DNA from: Tubiluchus corallicola
Taxonomy: Eukaryota; Priapulida; Priapulimorpha; Priapulimorphida; Tubiluchidae
Assembly: GCA_030141605.1 (NCBI GenBank)
Contig: JAQGDQ010000022.1
Location: 993,501 to 1,057,500, forward strand
Reading direction: 5' to 3'
DNA: 64,000 bases
Shown here: positions 48,211 to 62,900 of the stretch, one piece after another
How positions within the stretch are numbered: position 1 is the first letter of the stretch
How the letters are laid out: each line of letters opens with the position of its first letter
Notes under the pieces: generated by a model
What the model saw: only the letters and a program-made list of their open reading frames with translations
The model's database searches: none
Told to the model about the DNA's origin: nothing
Position numbers and translations under genes: made by a program

Positions 48211-49483
48211 TTAATAATAGCTGTAGATCCCTGAATGCAAATCTACACCAGTGTGACCATCTCCATATCCAGATGTATGTTCGTCATGTTTATGACCGTG
48301 ACCATAACCATGATGCTTAACATATGGACCGTAACCGTAGTGACCGTAATCGTAATTAGGATAGCCGCCATAGACATACCCATAACCGTCATGACCAACA
48401 TGATTTTTTAAACCAGTTTCATGGTGACCAACGCCCAGGCCACTGTAACCGCGATTGCCTTGCTGACCGTTATTGTTGCGCCCCGCCGCGTAACCATAGC
48501 CGTAGTCGTCCAGTCCATAAAGTGCGAATATATCTTGACCACTGAGACCATAAGCACCATTAAATGGTCCACCAGCTCCAAAGACGAGTCCACCAAAATG
48601 CCATCCCGGGGCGGCTCGGTATGCAAGGGACTGTGTTACCTGAAAAACATTAAAGGTATGTAAAAGACACCGAGTCAGGACCTGGTGGCTAATTTGTATA
48701 TGCAGACGATTTCAGTGCTTTTGCTTTTTTCGCAGGAATAGCAGTTTCTTTGATTAGACATTACAGCCTTTTGGCTTTTTTTGGTTTACTAATAATGTTA
48801 ATAGATGGCGACAAGTGTCCAAGCATCGCAGAATAAAGACACTCATAATCACGAAGAAAGACATTTATTCTGTGGCAACAGCATGTTGTACAAAGCTTTC
48901 AAGAAAAAGAGATGAATTTTAGAGTTAAATGTTCTCTAAATTGCTCCTTTAAATGAATCTTAGGATAAATTCTACAGTTTTTGTTTTTATAATATAGAAG
49001 CAATCAAGAAGAAGAAAACGATCTCCTTTTTATATTTTTAATGTAAGATCACAGATTTAAATTCCGTGCGCGCATGAAAACCTCTCTTGTCGAAAAAGAT
49101 CAACGCTTGATTTCTCCTGATTTTGTTTCTGTGCTTGCTTCTGTGGCACATTGGAAAAAACAGCACATTTTTCAGTTACGCTTAAATGCTGCAGATTGAT
49201 CCCTGAAGTAACAATTTTGCAAATGCTCTCTACCTCTACTTTCTGGTAGGAAGGTTAATTTTTTCACGAACGAAAATTTGGCGTGAATGTTAACAAAATT
49301 TTGGTCGCACACTACCTGCAACTAATGTTCAATCAACCCTCGTAACACTTAAGAACATTACGCCAGCAACGTAAGTTTTAATACTAATTTTTTAAATTTC
49401 GTATTCATCTTTATCTATTTTAATCCAAGTATACTCACGTGATAGCTCAGCAAGAACAAAAACGTTATGCTCCATCTTGCCAT
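48211..49483 (-). CDS. Secreted Gly/Tyr/His-rich protein (two exons, minus strand)
   Basis: Assembled from splice sites. Exon 1 (49483-49439) encodes MARWSITFLFLLSYH. A donor (GTGAGT) and acceptor (TTTTTCAG) bound a phase-0 intron, and exon 2 (48639-48211) encodes 142 residues beginning VTQSLAYRAAPG. Total 157 aa. The hydrophobic start plus VTQSLA gives a plausible signal peptide cleaved before YRAAPG. The first third is GGLVFGAGG-like; the rest has GYG, HGYGHGHKH and YGHYGYG units with many His, and the protein ends SGIYSYY. The VTQS-x-AY junction and exon layout match the gene at 36803-38492, so the two are probably paralogues. His clusters suggest metal binding, which is speculative. A splice acceptor at about 49526 suggests a 5' UTR intron. 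Confidence 0.82.
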
Positions 49484-49529
49484 TTTGTCGTCTACCTTCA
49501 GCTTTTTGCTAAATTTCATTCAAACCTAA

Positions 49530-52500
49530 AGATTACGTTTTAATATTCTGAAATTTATTTTGCCCAAACAAAAAACAAACTAAAAGTTCTAATCAGGCAA
49601 CAAAACTCTATAAGTTCTAATCCGTGAGCAGGCAACAAAACTGTAATTGCAAGACAGCTCTAACTCAAAAATTGTGTATGTTGGGCAATTTCAGGTACTA
49701 GTAGCACTCAGAAAAGGGAAAAATTTTAATAAGATTAGCTGTGACATCAAATCTGTGGTTTAAAGCATAAGATCACTTACAAGTTAAAAACTGTAAAAAG
49801 CTAAAAAAAACTTTTTCAACTTTTATAAATAAGATTTTAAGTGAAAAAATGTGAAAATATGAAAACATCGGATAGTACCTGAAACTGAACCGACAGTTAT
49901 ACTATTAAGGTTATAAACACAATTTCTTATTCTATATTAATTAGTTAATTTCTAGCTATATCAATTAGAAAGTAAATCATATAATAATTTGACAAGAAGA
50001 TCAGTGAGGAAAAAGGCTTTGATAGGAAACCAACAGGTAATTGTTAATATGGCTAAATAAATAAAATGACTTAATGCTGGAGACTGCATCAAATGCTTAG
50101 AATGTAATGATTTTAATTTTTTAAACACAGCACAGCTGCAGTCAATTCTAGATAACATTGTTACGTGTTAATTTGCAAGAAATTGTACTGCTTATAGATT
50201 TTATCAGAAACACTACGCCCATTTATCGTTTTTACTATCGTTATGTTGTTCTAATACTAATCGTGTGTGGCAACACTTTTTTATAAATTACTTACGTAAA
50301 GTATAATCGAAATAAAATGATGTTAATGTTAATAATAATTTTGGCTTATTTAAGTTTATTATTTAGCAGTCAGTATAGTTACTATAACATGAATTAAGTG
50401 AGCTTTGAGGAAGGTCATGTAGTACGTTGACAAAATGTTAGAACAGAACTAGTCAACTAGAACCTGTTTTCAACACAACAGGCTATGCTGTCTAGTAGTC
50501 ATGGAATCATAATCCAGTGGTTTCCGATTTACATCCAGGACAAGCCGTGATGAATTTAAATTTGGTCACTGAAATGTAATAACTATGGATTTATTCGCCC
50601 AACAAAGGGAAACAACTCATTCACAAGTAAATATCCCATTCTGATTGCTGTTCTTGAGGGCATACAGTAAGAATAGCCTATATCCTGCTAGTATGGCTGG
50701 TGACTAGTGGATTAATGACCTTTTTTATACAATTGCAATACGATCACGTTCATTATTCATGAACACCTTACGAAAGTAGTCGAAGCGATATTCACAAGAA
50801 GCATGTAAAAAACACACGTTTTCAATAAATATTGGTGTAATCAGACAGAAACAATGTATATAGAGCTCTTACTTCTTGCTTCCTAAGCTATCCAAGGCTA
50901 AGGTGCCCGGAAAATGTAGTTAATAAGACAAATTTGCTGCAATTTAAGACTTTATACACAAAATTGTGGGCGATAGCTTGAACCATAAAAAATGAACAAT
51001 GCTTCAATCAACGTGTAAGGTCGATTAAATGTAAGCGGTCAACTTGTTTACGTAACTTGTTCTTGTGTTATTGCTGATGTTTAAAAGCGTATCGATTGCG
51101 AATTGTCAGTATCGAATCCAAAGGTTTGCGAATTGGAGCAACATAGAATCCATTCTATTTCATTCAAATAGTATGGAATTCAAGCACTGCCAATTAAACT
51201 GCAAGGTTGCAATCACTTTAAGATAAAAAAACGTTACATACAGACCCTTATGATGTATTCTCGTGCATATCTTAAAAATATGTATTACATTTTAAATGTA
51301 ATAGAAATATTATTTTGATAAGATTTTTTTCGATAATAGTAAGATAACAAATAGTAAATGCTGACAATAAAATGAATTTTGTTTACATACCTCGTATTGA
51401 TTTTTATATGCACACCAATGAATTCGTCATACGCGACAGTTAATAGATGTACAGCAACACTTTACCAAACTGTGCACAGTGTGACCCAGTTTCTCTTCTT
51501 GATAATTTCTTTTTATAGATAAATAAACAGTTTGAAATTCAGCTATGGCGTTTTAATTGTGTCACCGTCAACTATCATTTTGTGGGGCGCGTCCATTTAG
51601 CGGTGACAATTTTACCTTCGTTTGTCTTCTAGTGGGGCGTCTCTGAGCAGGAATGGCTTACATTCAAATGTGATGTTGTTAGACCGAGCTATGTTTGTGC
51701 AGCGCTGTAACCAACTAATCATACAGAAGAGACTGTTCCATTGTCACCTTCCGAGTTTCATGTGTGATCCTAAATTATGAACAAGAGCAATTTAAGATCT
51801 TGGAGTTGGTATGTCATGCGGCCACTGCCACCATTGCACTTTCTAAGAGATTGGGCATTTAAAAAGTAATTAAGATCCATATATATATAATTAAATACAT
51901 GTTACAGGCAAAATATGCAACTAGCATTCTATAGAGGAATATAGAGTGCCAAAACAAATAAGAGAAAATGTTTAAAATAATTTCTTCAACATTTTCGTTA
52001 GTGTATATTTAATGCATAAGTCAGTTTAGGCAAAGTGTATAATTAGATTTTGGATGTATTTTTCCTGGGCATTTTACACAACGTCGAATAAATTATAGTT
52101 AACATAAAAATAAAACATATGGTCAATTGTTTTGATGTAATATTCCTAAGCATTTTATATCACGCCAATTAAAATTTATGGAATGTCTGAAAAAGTCATG
52201 TTTCTGTGTGCTTGTTTCTTTGGCTCGTTGACCATTTCTCGTGTCCGAGTATTTAAGTTTCTCCCAATGTAGTTCCTCCTTAGTGTGTTGATAATAACAT
52301 TCAGCGACATGTATAACATTCAAGAATTCGTAAAGGGTACAGTTGAGCTTGTCGAATGTTGATATTAAACTGATGCTGTTTTCTCTTCTATCTTCTATTC
52401 GTCTTAGAAATGCTAGGTCTCATTGTCGATGGTCCGATGCCACCTGGAATGCTGCTGGGCCTGGTTTTCGAACGTTTTAACTTTGATTTCTGTTTGCTTT

Positions 52501-53914
52501 GCTTGTTTGAGCATGGATTTGTTTGGTGACGCACTAGTTCCATTTGATGTGCAGGATAGAGTGAAGCTTTTCCTGATGACAGATATTGCGTCTATCGCCA
52601 AAAAACAATTAACTCACTTGCTTACTTGAATGGATTGCTTGCCTAATTTAGTACATTGACTAGGTATTTTATAAAATGTCTAAACTTTATAGATTACCTC
52701 TAAAATATACATACTTTAGTGAGATCTAAGCACTGGTAGTAATGGATCCCGCCTTGCATATATAGAGCGCCAAACTTCATAAAGAACTTCATCTAAAGTA
52801 TTTCGCAACTTTGTTTCTGATACTGGTATTTGCCTATAGCTATTATCTTGGGGTTTGCCCCCGAATTCTCTTACACTTACAACTCCACAAACATCAAAGA
52901 TTTTAGTCAAGCAAATTGTTATTTAAAGGAAGGAACAAGTTACTCACTATGTTGGGTTTATTTTACTGTTATCACTTAAACTTAGAAAAATATAAAAAAG
53001 AAATTTGCAAAGAACTACCTATAAAGTATATATTTAAAATATACTACCTCTGAATAGAAATTTTCAGGCGTGGTGATTGCCGCCATTCACTTGAAAATCA
53101 TGACGTAACTGGGTAACTTCGCTACTTTTCGTAAGCGTGTCGTGGCTTTCCGTAATCGCGCGCTGCTTAGACTAATTCAAAGTTTACCAAATGTTCATGT
53201 AAAAAATTACAAATTTAGCTACCTAATTTTTTTGTGAAAACTTATACTTTTGATGAAAGTTGACAGTGCTCTACGTTTTCTTCCAGGCAAACGACGTGTC
53301 ATTTGAAGAAGAATGAGCATTAAAAAATGTGAGCGCCCAAGCATGAAGTGATCGCAACTTTAAAGTGATTTGACTAGTTATTCGAGGCGCTTATTGCAGT
53401 TTTATTACTAAATCCTTCCAACATTTTTTGCTTACACTGAAATAGGCCTAATCGCCTGGAAGGTTTGCCATTTCCTTTAAAAGTGAAGTTCTCGACTATC
53501 GACTACATTCAGAGGCTTACTGTAAGGCATTTAATTTTGAAGGTTATTATAATAAATCTTTTAATATTATTACCAGGGACCATATTTTAACATTATTGCC
53601 AGGGACCATTAGCAGTTTTCACTGGTCATACTCTTTCGTATAATAGGAAGTAAAAACAGAAATATTTTAAACAGAACCGCAAGAATAACATTATGACTGA
53701 GTGCGCAAGATCTTTCTCCGGTGGACTGGTTATCTTTGCATATAGTATTCCGTGCAAATATATAATGCAACTAAACTCCAAAGGTCATTCTGATGAGTTA
53801 ATAAGGTTATAATAAATCACTAATAAAAATATTGGATGTTCCAAAAAGATCAGTCATTAGTTATAGTTACGTATACACGAAGCGTGTGGCGTGCTGCCAG
53901 CAAACTAAGACAGT
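49530..53914. other. Intergenic region upstream of the SLC6 transporter
   Basis: No confident gene. A 64-codon minus-strand ORF at 52716-52910 with mixed, protein-like composition (VREFGGKPQDNSYRQ..) might be an exon or a decayed element but matches nothing I know. Confidence 0.45.
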
Positions 53915-56900
53915 ATGGGACAAAAAGAAATCTTAAAACAGGTAAATTTTTTACATAATTTCAGGTAAATGCGCTATAACTGAAGATTTTTAACTGTTAC
54001 CTACACTTGATGGCACTGCTGTTACTATAGTAGGATTACATGTATACGGGGTGCGTAGTTTTTCCAATGCAAATATTAGGATACAATATTAATTATAAAT
54101 GGCGTTAAAACCAGTCTGCAAAAGAAAATTTTGCTTTTCCACTACACTATTAGCACAGCATTAATTATGACATAACAAAATTATCCTCAAAATTTGTTAT
54201 CAACTGTTTAGATAAAAGGAAAATCGTATAGAAATGGCTACTAACGCTTCAAAATTAAATGAAGTAGGCTTAAAGCATACGTTATATTTCCAATGTCCAT
54301 TAAAATAATTGCAAATATACATTTTAAGGAAGACAGGGTAATTTTTTATATCCTGCTCTGCTTTAAAGTATACATTTTAATGGCTATAATAACACCCAAG
54401 TGATCCGATAATTAAAAACTTATAATTAAAAATTTAAAAACTTAATTAGCGGCGAGTCCATCTTCTAAGTGCTTACAACGGATTGCTTGGTTTTGTTTTG
54501 TTTGTATACAGCCGCATATTTATTTATTATCATTTTATTATAGTTGCTGTTGTTGGTGTTAATGTTGTTATGTTTTTGTATGTTTGTTAACAAAGAATCA
54601 ACACGCGTTCTTATTTTGTATTTTCAATCAACTAGACCAAATTGATGTTTGCATATTTTTATGTAAATTCTGGTTACGCATTTTTAGGAAAGTGATGTGG
54701 AGGAAAGTGAAGGCGATAAGAGAGCCCAGTGGGGTAATCAGTTAGAGTTCTTCTTTACCTGTGTCGCCTATGCTGTTGGTCTTGGAAATGTCTGGCGGTT
54801 TCCATATTTGGCATACAAAAGCGGAGGGGGTAAGAATTATACAGAGCAGTACATGTGAAGCTCCTTATAGCGCGTTGCTTCTAGCTAAAGCAAACTAAAA
54901 AGCTGAACTGCAGTGAAATACAATCTGTTTTGCTCCTTTCAGTGTGACGTGGAACCTTTTGAGTTCAGAGTCATATGTCCTGCTAATAGTTATGAATATT
55001 ATTCATCGATTATGTATATTTATTCACATTTATGCATATTTCAAACTGTGCACGAGCTTTTGAAAATCTCTAGTTTAAATTTTTTCTCTAAACGGCTTTT
55101 TCGTAGTACTTTTTGCTTTATAGGCTTTGAACTATTATAGCTAAAAAAGCTTAGTCGGATCTTAATATTTTCAGTTTTTATAAGAACTACTCGATACATC
55201 CCAAATGAATTGCTGGTGAATAATTTTCTTAACTTGTATTTGGTTTTCTTTTTAGTATAGAGCAAAAGAAGTCTAAATGTTTGCCTGACTTCTTGGTGTG
55301 TTTGTAGAAATATTGCACATGAATAACATTTACATAAGGAATTAATAATATTTTTTAGTTAATAACTAGCATAGGTTCATGTTATACACAGTCAAAACAA
55401 TGGTTTCAAAAACGAATAGAGCAAATTTCAAATTAAAAAAGAACAAAAGCAAAGGAGAAACGAAACCAAAAAAGTACTCGTGAGAACAAGAACTCAAAAG
55501 TAGTCATTCTTGGAATTACTATAATCTTTGTGACGGCGTGGATATTATTTGGAAAATATCAGGATTAATCTTGATAAATCTCAGCAAAAGAAAAATAAAG
55601 CATAGTTCACACTTGTCGATTATCCGTTCAATAATTTTTGGCCTAAGCAAATGAGTTCAATACGTGATAACTTCTAAACGTTTAATGATTTCATAATGCT
55701 TCTAGTTCTAATTTTTTGTGAGTATTTTAAAGAACCGACAACCTAAAAAACAAAAGAAAAAGAAAAAAACGATATCTTACTTGCTAATAATAATAATAAG
55801 TGTGCAATAATAACTTGTACAAAACAAGCGACAACGTCTAATACTCAACTTGAATAAGCTCGGTGGGCGCCTCTGCCATGGACCATCATCACGTCCTAAT
55901 CCATCCATCAAACCGCCTGGCATCCGATGCGTCCTATGCCAAACAACGTGGGACTTTTTTCCGGTTCCCTACCACGACCAAACTAAATCAACCAACTCTC
56001 TGTAACGACCACCACGTCTCCTCAACCACTTGAATGACGAGAAATATTCACATTTTTTCAAACTTGTACATAATAATATTATGAATAACATTGTCGCTAC
56101 ACATATTTTTTGGAAAATAAAAGTGATGGTTGTAACGAATTTCATCTTCTTCTGCCTGATTACATATTTAAGGTAGCTTAACAGAAAATGGCTTCATTTA
56201 ATAGATAAGTTGGTCAAAAATAATGCTACTCTTGACTATAGGTGGCAGCACAAGATTGAAACATTGAATCAATACACCAATAGTATCAATCCTTACGTGA
56301 ACAATTCGTGATACTATTTAAGTTAACATACTTAAAATGAAAAATAGTTAGTAGCAGTAATCTACTACATGGGGGACCATCACAGTACACAACGCCAAAG
56401 ATTATTGCAGCTTTCCTATTAGTTCTCTTAATTTCAAGTCACTAATGCTCTACCTGGATTCTACTAATTGAATCGGGTAAAGTGTTTGTTATTGGCTTCT
56501 CACAACAAAAGTTCATTTCATCATAGACTAAGTAGTTAATATTTTTCTTTATATACAAACCGACTCCTCCTACATCTGTTGGCGAATTAACATTGAGAAA
56601 TTCATAGTTTGAAACAGTTAACAGGTGAAACTATTTAATCTCGTTTCAGAAGTAAATAAAATCAACTAAAAACTAGACATACCATTCACGTTAAACCATG
56701 TGCACCTGACTGCGTAATTACTGCTCTTTTGCACTGCACGTATATATAGGTTTCCAAGGAGATATATTTTTAAGTAGGACTTTAAGAATAATGATATGAA
56801 TTTTTAACAAATTTAAACATTAAACTGAACCTTACATTGGGGCATAATATTTTTAGATGATTTCGCATTTTTAGTGCTTATGTGCCCAAAGTTATATCAT

Positions 56901-59900
56901 GTACTTTTAGAAATCTGCATGTACCCATGTAAATGCACTTAAAATCAACTAAATGTATTTTCCAAATTAGCCGATAAACGTTAGAGTTAGCGATTATTTA
57001 GTCTCCTGACGCTAATAACAATAAGGTTTTTGTAAATGTGCTTCGTTTATATGCTCCAAGGTATTCACTTTTAGCTTTCTATAGTACTGAGCTTTCGTAC
57101 TTAAATACTCTAATAACTCTATTTTACAAGTCTGTTTCCGGTGAGTATAATATCGTCCACCATGGTGGAAAGAAATAATTAAATACCGGTGTGGCTCATA
57201 ATAATTTCAGATTAGCAAATCAGTTTAGTGTATCGTAAGTTTACTAACTAACGGAGTTTAATTACTTTTTTACTTTAAGGCGCGTTTCTTATTCCATATA
57301 CCATCATGCTGGCTTTCATTGGTATGCCTTTCTTCTTCATGGAGATCTCCATTGGTCAGTATGCCAGCCTCACACCGTTAAATATTTGGAAAGTCAGCCC
57401 ACTTTTCAGAGGTATGCTTCATCAACTATAAATCTTTTATTTAGGTTGTGGCAAAACTTTACTTTAGTTACCCGAATTTATTTCCTAAAGCCGTGACGAT
57501 AAACGTGTAGGACTTGTGTGAGTGGGTGTTCAATTCAGCACCTTATTCAACTGAAAATGAGTACATTTATGAATCATTCTGAGTAACGTAAATATGGTTT
57601 ATTTTGCAAGCTACCCATTTTAAGTATTTAAGGCCAAGTGAATAGACGGATGGTCATGGACCTTGCTTTGTGCCGAAGTTAAACAATGAAGAATCTTGCC
57701 AGTGAATGGCTCATCACTGCCTGGTTCAAAACTCATTCTGTGCATTTTCATTCATCACACATATTCTGCTTGTTTACCTGGTTGAATGAGGATGTATACC
57801 ATCCAAATGTAGCCATGACACCTCTGCGGTTCATCCTTGATAACGAACTAGATTCCGGTCTTGTCGCAAACATCAACATTGGATAGGATTTATCACTGAC
57901 TGCTGGATTCCGGCTTGCAATGTGCCTGAGTGTGTAAAAAAAATTCTGGCAACTTCTGGCAACTCGACTTGCTCACTATACTTTACTTAATGAACACATT
58001 CATTCTCAAACAACTTTAAGTTTTTTTAACTTATATTTACATGTGTGCAGGTCGTTGCAAATTCATCGTCGTTAACTTTGTTATGTAAAAAATGCCAAGA
58101 AAATAATAACAGAACATTAAGGAAAATCATTTTCTTCTTCTTTACTACATGTACTTTCTGAAATTGAAAATCTTATAATGATTATTTTAACGAAGTTCGT
58201 GGACGTACAGGACCTAATTTCTGGCACATTTATTAGGTTTGGGTGTTGCAGCCATGTTTGTGGAGTGGTCCATCGGTCTATACTACACCGTTGTCATCAG
58301 TTACTGTCTTTACTATCTGTTCGCTTCATTCACAACAGAACTGCCGTGGGAAACTTGCAATAACACTTGGAACACTCCTGACTGCATAGCTAACATTTCT
58401 GTACCACATGATGATCAGTCATTTACGCCATCCGAAGAATTTTTCTAGTAAGGAAAAGTTATTTGCGAATATTGATCCAACATCATCAATTTTGTAGATC
58501 CAAGATCAGTGTTTAGTAATTGTATTCATCAATTAAATTTCTACGAAAATGAATGAAAGCATTTTTATTGTAAAGAACTATTATTATTTTGTTATTGTCT
58601 TCGTCACCGCCATCGGCGTAGTTATCGTTGTCATTGTCGTTGTTCTTATCGTTATCCTCATCGTTATCCTATTGCTATTTCTATCGCTATCGCTACCGCT
58701 ATAGTTATCGTTGTCACTGTCATTATCATTGTATTGCAGCAACAAAGTATTGAATATATCAAGTGGTATCGACGAAGTAGGTGGATTTCAACTGGAGCTA
58801 GTTGGTACTCTTGCTTTGGCATGGATTTTGGTTTTTCTTGCCCTAATTAAAGGAGTTGGATCGTTGGGCAAGGTATGGGAACTATTTTTTCATCAATGGA
58901 TCATTATGTCTTGTGTGGATTGTCCGTTAAATTACTATCTGATGACTGGACTAACTGCCTCATTAACTGTTTAATTAAGCCACAGTTTTATTACCGGTAA
59001 AGAAATTAATGTTTAATGCAGCTTGGCGTACTACAAGGCCCAACGCGCAAGGGCAAAGTGTACTAATTTTTTCATTGTTGTGGCAGCCCGACATGTGGCA
59101 GGCTAAAATGACATACTGATTCGACAGAGGTGCTCTAGCCATTTACATGCATATATTTTCCTTTAAAAACAGACATCTAGCTGGAGCAATACACGACATG
59201 AAACCGGCCAAAATGGTAGTCACCCATGGTTTTCATAGTAGTCACCCATCCATTTTAGACCAGGGACATCGTTGCGGAATTGTAATCGCTAAGCACACAC
59301 CATGCTGCTATAAAATTAAATGGATAGACAGTCAGTTAAATGATTTCGTCATGAGCGTTTTCAATATTACACAACAAACCAGTCTTTGTTTTTAAAGTTT
59401 ATACTTTTTTACTTAACCACTTAACATACTCATAAGTAACATATGCTCTTACGTAACATATTTTTACTCACAATAATAATTAAATACTTGTCAATATCGT
59501 AATGATTTTAATTTTAATGATTATTATTGCATACTTAGTCATAGCTTGTCAGCCTCACAGAATACAAAGCTCGATGGAAATGCTTGTAAACTTAATATTT
59601 GCACACTTAGTGCCATCTATGTATAGGCATTTGAATGTACGCAAAGTTATTGAAATTTTGAAATCAAACTTGACCAGAAAAGACGGAAATATGAAAACGT
59701 TACGACCGAGCCTGGTCCAACACCATAACAATTGGATTCCACATGAATCATGACAGATCTCACTTTATTCTCGAGACACCTACCCCCTCTAGATTATGTA
59801 TTAGCTTATTAAATGAATTTTCTTGCGTATTAATCCAGTTTTTCCGGTCTTATTCATGATCTTTCCTTCTTTCGGCCAAGTTTAATTTTAAGCATTTCAG

Positions 59901-62900
59901 AGATTGTGCGCTTGTTCCAACTTTAACCAGTAACTTTGAAACTAGCTAATCAAATTTATAAAGACATTCGTTAACCTGCGTTACTGTACCCATGATATTT
60001 TAGATTGTATATTTCGTCGCCCTGTTTCCTTATGTGATGCTGACAACTCTCTTGATCAGAGGGCTAACACTTGACGGCGCTGTAGATGGCATCATTTACT
60101 ACTTGGAGCCACAATGGGAGCCACTAGCAGACATTGTGGTAAGAAAATAAATTATTTAACTCTTTTTACATGCTCGTATATAGTTTTGTTCCTAGCGAAC
60201 CAGTTGCATTACAATCATCATCGTTATCATCCTCATTATAGTCGTCATCATCATCACCACACAATCTTTATTATTATCTGTCATCATCATAATCGTCAAC
60301 ATCGTTATCAGCTGCTCAGCTTTGCCTCGGCCATTAACGACGCCATCGGGCTGAAAATGAAGGACCTCGGGCCAAAAATGCTCGCAATGCCCAGAAAACT
60401 AGTATTATTGTTATAGAGCCGGGGTGGACGGGGGAGGCTCGTCGTAGTGGCGTAGCCACTTCGCAATACCATACACCCAAAATGTTGAGTACAAACTTTG
60501 TACTAATTAGTTTAGTTTTTCTAGTGTAATACGTAATCTTTATTAAAAATACTTTTTACAGAAAAGTATAAAATGTGAAACCAGGATAAAACGTATCTAC
60601 GGTGCTTTTTACAGACAAAAATGACAAGTTAAAAGATTACGGATAAAAGCCCAGAGAGCCAAGCCTATTTCCATATTCCCTTCGAAAGATAAATAATTGT
60701 TAAGATATACATTTTTTAAACATTTTTTAAAAAGTTTACTACTCTGAGCAAAATGTAGGCGCTCCTTACTCCATAGCTTGTCTGGCATAACTAGGCTCAT
60801 ACACGCAGTTTGTTTCCTGCATTAAATGAGGCAGGATTATCCACTATGCACCAGATGAGAACTGAAATTAATGTGTTTTTGTTTTCAGTGATTTGATCTT
60901 AATTTTACCAGGTGTGGCGGGACGCAGCAGTACAGATATTCTATTCTCTAAGCTGTTGCACCGGCGGACTCATTGCCATGTCCAGTTTCAATAAATTTCA
61001 TCATAATACTCACAGGTAAAATACACAATGTGCAGAGTGTGACAAGCGTGCTTCAAAACGCATGATGTTATTTTAGTTTAAGTAATCCGTTTATGTTAAC
61101 TAAGCAAATAAATAGAGGTCAAATAATAATTTGTGAAAGATTTGTATATAAGGTAACACATAAAACTTATTTTAGGAACTAAGAAATTGAAGTTATTTTT
61201 ATAGGTTGTACACAAATCAAAAATCAATAATGATAAATTTTACATTTTTTTATCAAGATTTTGCTGAAGCTGACATTGTCAAAACAACCATCGAATATTT
61301 GAAAAAATCTTCAAAAGGAATGTACAACTTTTTGGACTGAGCAATTCTTATATAACTCTGTATAGGCTTAACTGAAGAATAGTTAGTTGGCCTCTTGTTT
61401 GAGAGTTATGGAGACTTTTATCATACATTGATTGTTTTACCAGCCATGAAATTTAGTTTGAATTAGAGTGGAAACGCTAATGTGGTTGGATACGGCACAC
61501 GTCAAGTAAAATGTTATATATCTCCGGTACTTCTGGTATGACTTCCGCTTTATAAAAGCTCCCACCAGTGTTGCGTAAGCTACGAAATCTTGCCATTTAC
61601 TCATTATGCGACTAACAACGAGTATTCTAAATTTTTAGGAAAAAACAATGACAATAACATGACCAAGAGCTAGGGATCCCCCATCTTTTCATGTCGGTTC
61701 AAAAAATATAACATTGATTCGCTACTTCCGTGGCTAATTTATACAACTTGTAGTAATACCTTCATGGCTCTGAAAATATTTAACATAAACTTTTATAATA
61801 CCTTATAATGCACAAATTACTAATTTTATTTACTGTTTGTTTTTTTTTTGACTGAAATTTTCAAATTGTACATTTAATTTCAATTGCCTACAGTTTTTTT
61901 ACTTTTGACGGACCCTATAATTGCAGTGAATCTGTTTGGGTGATAGAAACAAGGGTAATTAATGCATAAATTTTTACAAAATAATTATTTGTTCAGGAGT
62001 CAATGTTAAGCTGACCATGAACCGCTACGATGATCAAAAAATGTGATCGAACCCGATTTTCTAGTACTACACATTAAGAAAGTTCGTTTATTAAACAACT
62101 AAGTTTCTTAATTCTTTGCTATTTTTTACTATTAGAAAAGAACACTTACCTCAGCCATATACCGCTTCATTGTGCACGTATAGTTTAATTATTATCAATT
62201 GTAAGCCAAAACATTTGTGTAAATACAGGGATGCAATATTGATACCGATTATTAACTGTGCAACCAGCATCTACGCAGGCATGGCTGTTTTTTCGACACT
62301 CGGTTTCATGGCGCTTGAAAAAAATACAACAGTGGCAGAAGTAGCCGAACAAGGTTTGTACAAACACATAAAATGACGTACTATTCATAGAATCAACTAG
62401 CATGGCTGAATAGACGAACTTATAGTGGACTAATTGTTTGTGAAAATATTTTAATATGGTATTTGTAAATATGTTCATTATATTGTATATAGTTTTTAGT
62501 TTAGCACTTTAGTTTTTTTAGTATGCACTGGACGCATTTGTCTTGAACAGTGTTGTAATGAGGGAACCGTTTTTATGACAAATAAAGAATTAATATATAT
62601 AATATATATATATATATATAAGTAACCGAGCAAAATTTGTATAGGCCGCAAAGGCAAGGTAAAAAAGGTGATATTTGCATTAATTTTGTGTTGTGCATTG
62701 TCATCCTCACGCAAAATTTCAAAATGAAAATTGCACATTTGCTTGATCGTGCAATACGTACGACTGTACCTACTGAATTATGGAATAATTTATGGAGACT
62801 AAGAAAAAATTGACTTCAGGAGCACTCGGCTGTCTTACGTCTAAGAATCTCCAGGGCAAAATTGTAAAAATTTGCATGAACAAAATTAGGAACTAGTAAA

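Noticed and set aside
47995-48234. Plus-strand 79-codon ORF
   Set aside because: It overlaps the end and 3' UTR of the minus-strand Gly/Tyr/His gene, has no domain and no visible promoter or splice signals.
52716-52910. Minus-strand 64-codon ORF with plausible composition
   Set aside because: No family recognised, an upstream in-frame stop lies four codons away, and no partner exons were found.
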